From Corythucha ciliata (taxonomy: Eukaryota > Arthropoda > Insecta > Hemiptera > Tingidae): 64,000 bases of DNA. The position numbers were made by a program, and so were the translations under genes. The notes below the pieces were generated by a model. It was not told the origin of the DNA. It searched no databases and saw only the letters and a program-made list of their open reading frames with translations. Where the stretch lies: contig CM075939.1 of assembly GCA_038030265.1 (NCBI GenBank), forward strand, positions 13,807,253 to 13,871,252. The letters run 5' to 3'. Below, in pieces: positions 57,481-64,000 of this stretch (position 1 is its first letter; each line of letters starts with the position of its first letter).

Positions 57481-59540
57481 AACTGTCAGAAGTATCAATT
57501 AGCGATATTTCTCAGTTTTAGTCGCGAATTAGCGGGTTTTCTTAATTATAGCAGCATATTAGCGTTTTTAATTCATGAATTAGCAAATATTGTTAATTTT
57601 AGCCACTAGTTGGTATTTTCCGATATTCTAGCTGCAAATGGGCAATTTTTCCATTTTTGACAGCGAATTAACCCTTTTTTCCAATTTAATTTGAAACGTT
57701 ATCTTTCATTCAATTTTAGCAAGGCTAATTATTGAAGTTCTCAAAATTAGCCGCGAATTAGCGGAATCTTTTACATTTTAGCACTGAATTAGCAATTTTG
57801 TTTTACTTTTAGCTATAGTTTAGCGTTTCTTCTCATTTCTAGCTGCGAATCCGTGTTTTTTTTCGTTTTTGTGTTCTTCTTTTACTTATAGCCATGAATT
57901 TGCCGTTTTTCTCAATTTTAGCTACACAGTTACGCGCAGAAGGCGCGTATTTAAAGACACACTTTGTCCGCGAATTCGTGATTTTCTATCATTTTGGCCG
58001 CGAATTAGATCTTATTTTCTCAATTTTAGCAGCGTAGTAGCGTTTCTAGCGTGTGAATTAGCGATTCTTCTCAATTTTTTGCCACGAATTGGCGTTTCCC
58101 TTCAGCTGTAAATTAGCCATTGTTTCAATTTTTAGTAGGGAATAGCATTTTTCCCCAATTTGAACTAAAAACTAGAGTTTTTTCTTCATTAATGCCGGGC
58201 TAATTAGTGTTTTTTTCAATATTAGCTGCTTTTTTTACATCTAAACTTTCATTGGCATTTTTTCCTTCAATTTTTGTCATGAATTAGCGTTTATGGTTCC
58301 GTTTTAGCCTCGAACGGAAGCGACGCATTTGCGTTTTTTCAATTTAATCTTGTAGGATTTAGTTATTTTACTCAATTTTAGCCGCGGGTTAGCACTTTTT
58401 CTCAATTTTAGCAGCGCAGTAGCATCTCTATCGCTTACATTAGCGATTTTCCTCCATATCAGCCACGAGTTGGCGTTTTCCTCATTTTCTGCTGCTGATT
58501 AGCAATTTTTCTATTTTTATAAAAGGTAATTTGCATTTTTTCTCAATTTGACCTGAAAATTATTGTTTTACTTAATTTTTCTGCGCTAGTGAATTTTTCA
58601 ATTTTAGCCGCGCGGCTTTTAAGATTTTAGCCCCGCACAATCAATTTTTTTCTACTTTATGCTATGGATTAATAGCGCTGTTTTCAGTACCAGCAAAGAA
58701 TCTTTCAGAAACTACGGATTTGCGTTTTCTCAATTTTAGCCGCGAATTAGTGATTCTCTTCATTTAGAAATAGAGTTTTTGCTAATTTTGCAGTGAATTA
58801 TAGCATCTATTCTCTTATTTATTGGCGAATGGGTGATTTTTCGCAATTTCAGTTGTGAATTTGACATTTTTGCCCAATTTTAATCCGAATTAGCGTTGTT
58901 TTTGTCAATATTAGCAGTATTTTTTGTTTACTTGTGCAGCCTCGAATTAGTAGCGCGTATACTCAATTTTAGCCGCAGTCTTGGCCCAAAAACAACTCTT
59001 TTGCTTTGATTTCTACATTTTAGCCGTTGAATGGCCGCCATACACCGCGAATCGCCGATTTTTCTCGATTTTGTTCTGGAAGTTGCATCGTGAGACGACG
59101 AGTCAGCGCTTTTTCGCTGTTATAGCCACGAATACTAAACGCGTTTTTGCTGCGTCAGCAAGTTACCAATTGCCGATCAGTATATAGTGCGCTTATGAGG
59201 ACCTAAGAAAACTGGGGACGGTGTGTTTGCTCTATTTTAGCCTCGAATTTTCCTCAAGAAGGCGCTAATTTTATGTATATGAACCACCAGAATAGTACTC
59301 TCGGGGGCTCAATCGAATATTCAGCCCACACTTGTTGCTTGTAACGTTACATTCTCCAGGTCGGATATCGACTGAAACTCGTACAAAGGAGCCAAATCGC
59401 TGTTCAGCCTTTTTGCATAGCTACATCCATGAATATACATATAACCTAAAACCCCTCATTTTTCTGTTTTTAAGCTTTTCCGGGGCCCCGTCTGATAAGG
59501 GGGCCCGTGGTGGTCCTTCCCCTCGCCCCTACCTCGGTAC
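57480..59540 (+). repeat. Composite repeat copy 3
   Basis: Same landmark order as 10220-12380 and 44885-46290, including the GGGCTAATTAGTG unit, CCTCGAACGGAAGC, ACTCTCGGGGGCTCAAT, the CGGATATCGACTGAAACTCG block and a GGGGCCCCGTCTGATAAG end. Forward orientation. Confidence 0.78.
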
Positions 59541-61250
59541 ACTACTTTTTTGGCCATCAATAAACCAATTTTACGGAGCGACTTATTCAAAAATAAAATT
59601 TCGCGGGGATTTTCTTTCAAATCAAGGTACAAATTCCGCGATTGGGCTCTCAGAGTCTCAGTTACCCAGTATTTTGCCCCGAGTATTCGTTCATGACTCC
59701 AATACCCCCCTGCTTGCCTTTAAACACACGCACACGCACTTAGCCCCATCACCACACTCGTAAAACTTGATATGCTTCTTATTCGAGGACATCTAAACAA
59801 AAATCCGCCTCGTCGCCTTACGGCGCGGCGAGGCATCCGCTTCCCATTATTATTATTTTCTTTACAAAATAAAATTAAAAAGCAACGCCCCTGGCAAACT
59901 GCGAACTCATTCCCGCTATTTTCTCAGTTTGTAGAGCAATAAACTTTGTTAGAAGATTTATGGTTGTTGTTACCTCAGTAAAGGCGAAATTATTAATTAT
60001 CTTTCTCATTAACACGATCTTATACTGCTTTTCCTCCTTTCCATTTGGCAGAAATCCTTTAATTCCCACATTTGTTTTATTTCTAAAAAGGGAATCCGCT
60101 AGTTTTTTTTTTTTCTTCTTCTAAACTTTCAAATAGCGATTTCAATCAAAACATACAACACTCAATAAGCAATAAAAACTTGGCTGCAATGACCGATCAA
60201 TCAGCATGACTAAGCCCGAAGCAAAATATATTTTCTTTTTATTTTATTCTTAACCCCGTAAAAATAAAAGAAAAAACATTACGACCCTTGAAATACGAAG
60301 TCCTCAGAGGTTTAATTTTCAAGTAACTACTGTTCTCTGAATTGAGACGGCCGAGGATGCCGTTCGGCCTTCGTTGTCCTTTTGTCTTGGAAATTATTAC
60401 TCGGAGCGGTCTACGCGCCATTCCCATCATCACCAGGGGTCGAATTATCTTTTATTTGCGGATGAGATGAGTTGCAGCACTAAAAAAAAATAAATTTAAA
60501 ATCCCTACGACGGCGCGCTTGAGCAGAATTGTTGCAGTTTTGCGAGGACGCTCTCTTATTGACCGTATAGCACGTAATGGAAAGAAATAAAGAAAACATA
60601 CAATTTGCGCAGCGTCATCGCCATTTGAAGTCATTGAGGAAAAAAAAGGGGGGAGATCCTTTTTCGAAATGGAATGATACCCTCCTACTATTATCCAATT
60701 GAGCATCCTTGACTCTTTTCTTTACATTCGTTCATCGTCGTATACCTGTTGACTCTTCTTCTCATAATTCGAGTGACCGTAACACTTAAGAGATTTACAT
60801 AATGTATGAAAGATTTACGAGAGAAGAGTCGGAGGCCGTCGAAAAACGGTGGGGGGGAGGGGGCGCATACCACATTAGTTGAATAGCGAGTTTTCCGGAG
60901 GCTTACATCAACTGTGAAAGTAGGGGCTGCGCCCCTCATTGAATAGGCGCCCTCAAGAGCCATCAAATCAAGTTTCGTGGCGTTTCTTGGGCTATATTAA
61001 ATCCCACGTGACTGTCAGTGTGACGGTCGATTCGGCACCCTTGAATCCCGCTTGCGGCATTTTTCCCCCGACGGCTCTGATTGTGACTTTGTATACTTAT
61101 AGGGCTGATGATCACGTGGTTGCTGTCGAACACGTGGGGCCCGGGAAAACTGACTAAAGTGGCCAAAATGGCAAAGGGGCCAAGACTCACAATTTCACTG
61201 AAATAAAGACGTGAAACTCAGGCACTGTTACAACCTAATAGTGCAATTTT
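59540..61250. other. Largely unique region, no gene proven
   Basis: Non-repetitive AT-rich sequence with GC-richer patches near 59800 and 60350-60560. Several minus-strand frames of 60-90 codons lack recognisable motifs or convincing splice context. Confidence 0.35.
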
Positions 61251-62900
61251 GTCAGTGGGAGGGATAGTGTTGACACCGCTGCGCGGCCAGCTTGTGTATT
61301 TAGCCCGAAACTCGCATTTTCTACGAAATTAAGTCCCAAAAATTGCAAATAGCCCAAGTTTTAAGACGCGGGAACTTGTATTTTCACAAGAATCATGACT
61401 CGAAACTGACAATATCGCGGATATTCTGCCGGAAAACTTGTAATTTCATTCAATTTAGGACGCGAACTAAATGTTTGGCGCTTAATGTTGCATCTGAGTT
61501 TATATGGGCAGTCGTGGTTCGGGCTCGCTAAACAAAAAAGGGCCGAAAACGTTTGCAATTTTGCTTGATTTAAGCCGTGAAACTTGCAAATTACGATCAA
61601 AGCCAACATGACACCAGAAAAACCGGCAGCTTAAAATGATAGGAAACATCCAATTTCGCGGGTGTTTGCCTTAAAAGTGTATTGACTGTGTAGTTATTCG
61701 TCAGGCCCGTGTCGTGACCGGCTAGTTCAGGTTCCTCGGTCACTAAAACATAGAAAAAAAGACAATAAAAAGAAAAGACAGAGAGAAAGACAGAGAGTAA
61801 AAAAAAATAAGACTTTCCGAAACTTTCCAATTCACGAAATTACGTATTATTTTCTCTCTCTCACACTCCCACTCTCTCTCTCTTCTTTTTATTGTCCTTT
61901 TTTATTTCTTTTAGTGCCCGCGGATCAGAAACTTGCAATCTTGATAAAATAAAGGCCGACAACTAGTGATTTCGCGAAACTTGAAATTTTGCAATTTTTG
62001 GCTCCGAGAAACGCAAGTTGTTTACATAAATTTTTATGCATTTTTTTTTTTTTTAATTGAGTTAACGTAACTCAAACTTTAACTCTCGGTGGTATAATCC
62101 ACCATAAAAAACCAATTCTTCGGATTTCACACACTAAAAAAGTAAATTTCACCAATTTTTGCAGCTGATAAACAATTTCACGGCATGGCGTCACACAATC
62201 ACAAATTTCACGGATTTTGTGCAATAAAACCCAATTTTTGCAGGTCTGACTCACTAAAAATTATTTTCGTAGATCTCACGCTCAAAAAACCTTTTCGATG
62301 ATTTTTCTAATTACGTATTAACCAATTTTCAGGGTTCTGGCTCACAGAAACCCAAATTTCGCGGTTGTTTTATTGCTGAAAATCCCATTTCGCGGCTTTT
62401 TGAAGCTGAAAACCCAATATCTTGAGCTTTTTCTCATTGAAAAAAAAGAACATCTCAAACCTCACTCGCTGAGCACGATTATCACACTTATCAAAGCATT
62501 TTCACGATTATTCGAAATTATATTTTGTTCATTAAGATGGATGATTTTGCTAATTAAAACGCAAATTTCGTGGGATTTTGATAGCTATAGAATCAATTTT
62601 GCACGTCTTGGCTCACTAAAATGCTAGTTTCGTGGTGGCCGTTCCCCGCTGAAGATCTAAAACCCCTATTTCGTGGGTTTTGGGCTTGCTGAAAACCAAA
62701 TTTCATGGGGTTTTACTTTTAAGGCTTGCTGAAAATCCAATTTCGTAGGTTTTAGGCTTGCCGTAAACCAAAATTTACACGTAAAACCCAAAATCGTATG
62801 GGTTGGCTGGTTGAAATGATCATATTCATAGGCAGAAAAAACTGTTTTTTCAAATTCAAACTCCCGTAAAAGAGCAAGTTCCTGTAAGGAGCCGCCATTC
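61250..62900. repeat. Minisatellite family E with simple-sequence tracts
   Basis: Units around AAACCCAATTTCGCGGGTTT and ACTTGCAATTTCGCG, especially 62100-62800. A TC/AG-rich tract lies at 61740-61900. No gene. Confidence 0.7.
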
Positions 62901-62907
62901 GTCTGTA

Positions 62908-62960
62908 CAGTGGCGGATCAAAGGGAGGGGCCCCACCCCTCGAGTCGCGAGGTCACAGGA
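62908..62960 (+). repeat. Transposon-like terminus CAGTGGCGGATC
   Basis: CAGTGGCGGATCAAAGGGAG then GGGCCCCACCCC, matching the starts at 19149 and 28762. It may be the left end of an element containing the reverse family F array that follows. Confidence 0.4.
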
Positions 62961-63149
62961 AATTATTTTTGATGGAAGCCAAGCTTCCAGAACATTACGA
63001 AAGATTGAAAATCGCCCCATTAAACTTGAAAAGAGGGCAAAATGGTTGTTTTTGTTAAAATGTCGTCTCCAACGACCCGGAGAACAGAATTTGCATGAAT
63101 CTCTTAGACAAAATAATTTAAGATTTCTTCCCCAACGAAATAGCCAAAC

Positions 63150-63800
63150 TATGATTATTCCGCTCCCTAAAAACGGCTAAACTGGCTGTAATCGCGCCTC
63201 AAAGTGGCAAAATTGACGATTAGCGCCTTGCAAAGGGCTGAACTGACTATATGTTTGCACCCTAAAAATTGCCAAACTAGAAATTCCCGCTCTCCAAGAT
63301 TGACTTCAAGTGCCTCAAAAATGGCTAAGCTGACGATTATCGCAGCCCTAAAAATGTCTAAATCAACCATTTGCAAGCTATAAATGGACAGACTGTCAAT
63401 TTGCGCGCCAAAAATGGTGAATACTGACTTTACGAGTCCTGAATTCACGCGCTGTAAAAATGCCTGAACAGGTGATTCCTGCCCTGAAAATGGTAAAAAC
63501 TAAGCATTTGCGCGTATAAAATGGCTAAACATGCATTGTCTGCTGTAAAAATGGCAAAACTGGCAATTCCCGCCTTAAAAAAGACAAAACCGACCATTCA
63601 GAACTAAAAACGGCATGGATTCATGCCCTGAAAATATCACCATGGCTAATATAAACTCCTTGTGAAAATTACCAGACAATTTGCACCGTAGAAATGGCAA
63701 ACTGACGATTCGCACTATACGAATGGTGAAACTGACAATTTGCGTCAACAAGATGGTTAACTTAACGATTCGAGCCTTGCCAATGGCTAACTGAGTTCGC
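63150..63800 (-). repeat. Minisatellite family F, reverse
   Basis: Reverse-oriented units (AAAATGGCTAAACTGACGAT) of the family seen forward at 36540-38100. Confidence 0.85.
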
Positions 63801-63811
63801 GTTCTAAAGCA

Positions 63812-63942
63812 GGATACACACTTGCCAAGTAACGAGCAACATATTTTCCAATTTTCAGTTGGTCGGTTTCTAGGCAATTGCTAGAAATTGATTAATATTT
63901 TGCTCGTTACTTGGCAAGTACCGCTACTGCATGTGTGTATCC
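63812..63942. mobile_element. 131 bp foldback element
   Basis: Inverted ends GGATACACAC plus TTGCCAAGTAACGAGCAA; the right arm has a 14 nt insertion between the two blocks. The flanks TTCTAAA and GTCTAAA may be a target duplication. A diverged relative lies at 19559-19640. Confidence 0.7.
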
Positions 63943-64000
63943 GGTCTAAAAACCACTTTTCCGTAGAATCCGACTAAAAAGATGGATTCGTGGGCCCTGA

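Overview
This is a eukaryotic, invertebrate nuclear window, AT-rich overall. The genes have spliced exons with mostly short introns (about 48-120 bp). The non-coding DNA is packed with degenerate minisatellites and fossil transposons. R1-clade and Jockey/CR1-like non-LTR retrotransposons plus an ApoD-type lipocalin suggest an arthropod, but the species cannot be fixed from sequence alone.

Three genes can be rebuilt exon by exon. At the left end a secreted lipocalin (1974-2938, +, six exons, 181 aa) converges tail to tail on TPGS2, a tubulin polyglutamylase complex subunit (2996-4145, -, five exons, 292 aa). Their stop codons lie 57 bp apart and their poly(A) signals interleave. In the middle a complete SLC12A9-type cation-chloride cotransporter (15976-25967, +, 14 exons, 950 aa) has a 5.4 kb repeat-filled intron 6 and two consecutive GC-AG introns. 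A fourth, unrecognised gene is suggested by a good exon at 38749-39195 (+) and possibly a last exon at 48615-48714. The three named genes have unrelated roles (ligand binding outside the cell, tubulin modification, ion transport) and nothing suggests they work together.

Mobile DNA: a TA-flanked element with about 415 bp inverted repeats (6485-8775) encloses a broken Jockey/CR1-like LINE; a 2.3 kb element (12932-15218) has perfect 33 bp inverted termini and an ACTT target duplication; there are two 5'-truncated R1-like LINEs (40060-41196, +; 42600-44862, -, GC-rich, one in-frame TGA) and several small foldback elements (1226-1366, 36231-36348, 63812-63942).

Most remaining DNA is made of 20-31 bp degenerate tandem repeats, here called families A-F. 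Family A (core CTCAATTTTAGCCGCGAATT, period about 29-31 bp) dominates and repeatedly switches orientation inside one array. At 34125-35852 it lies between inverted ends, the layout of a foldback transposon. Families B (GTGGCGTTTCACGTAAATTT), C (20 bp, ATTGTCAATTT core), D (CGTTTGTTTAGCC), E (CCCAATTTCGCGGG) and F (GCGAATCGTCAGTTTGGCCA) occupy other blocks. A separate array at 26760-28400 holds about ten units of roughly 150-210 bp, each carrying its own long palindrome. The best candidates for something undescribed are the minisatellite-built foldback elements and this palindrome array.
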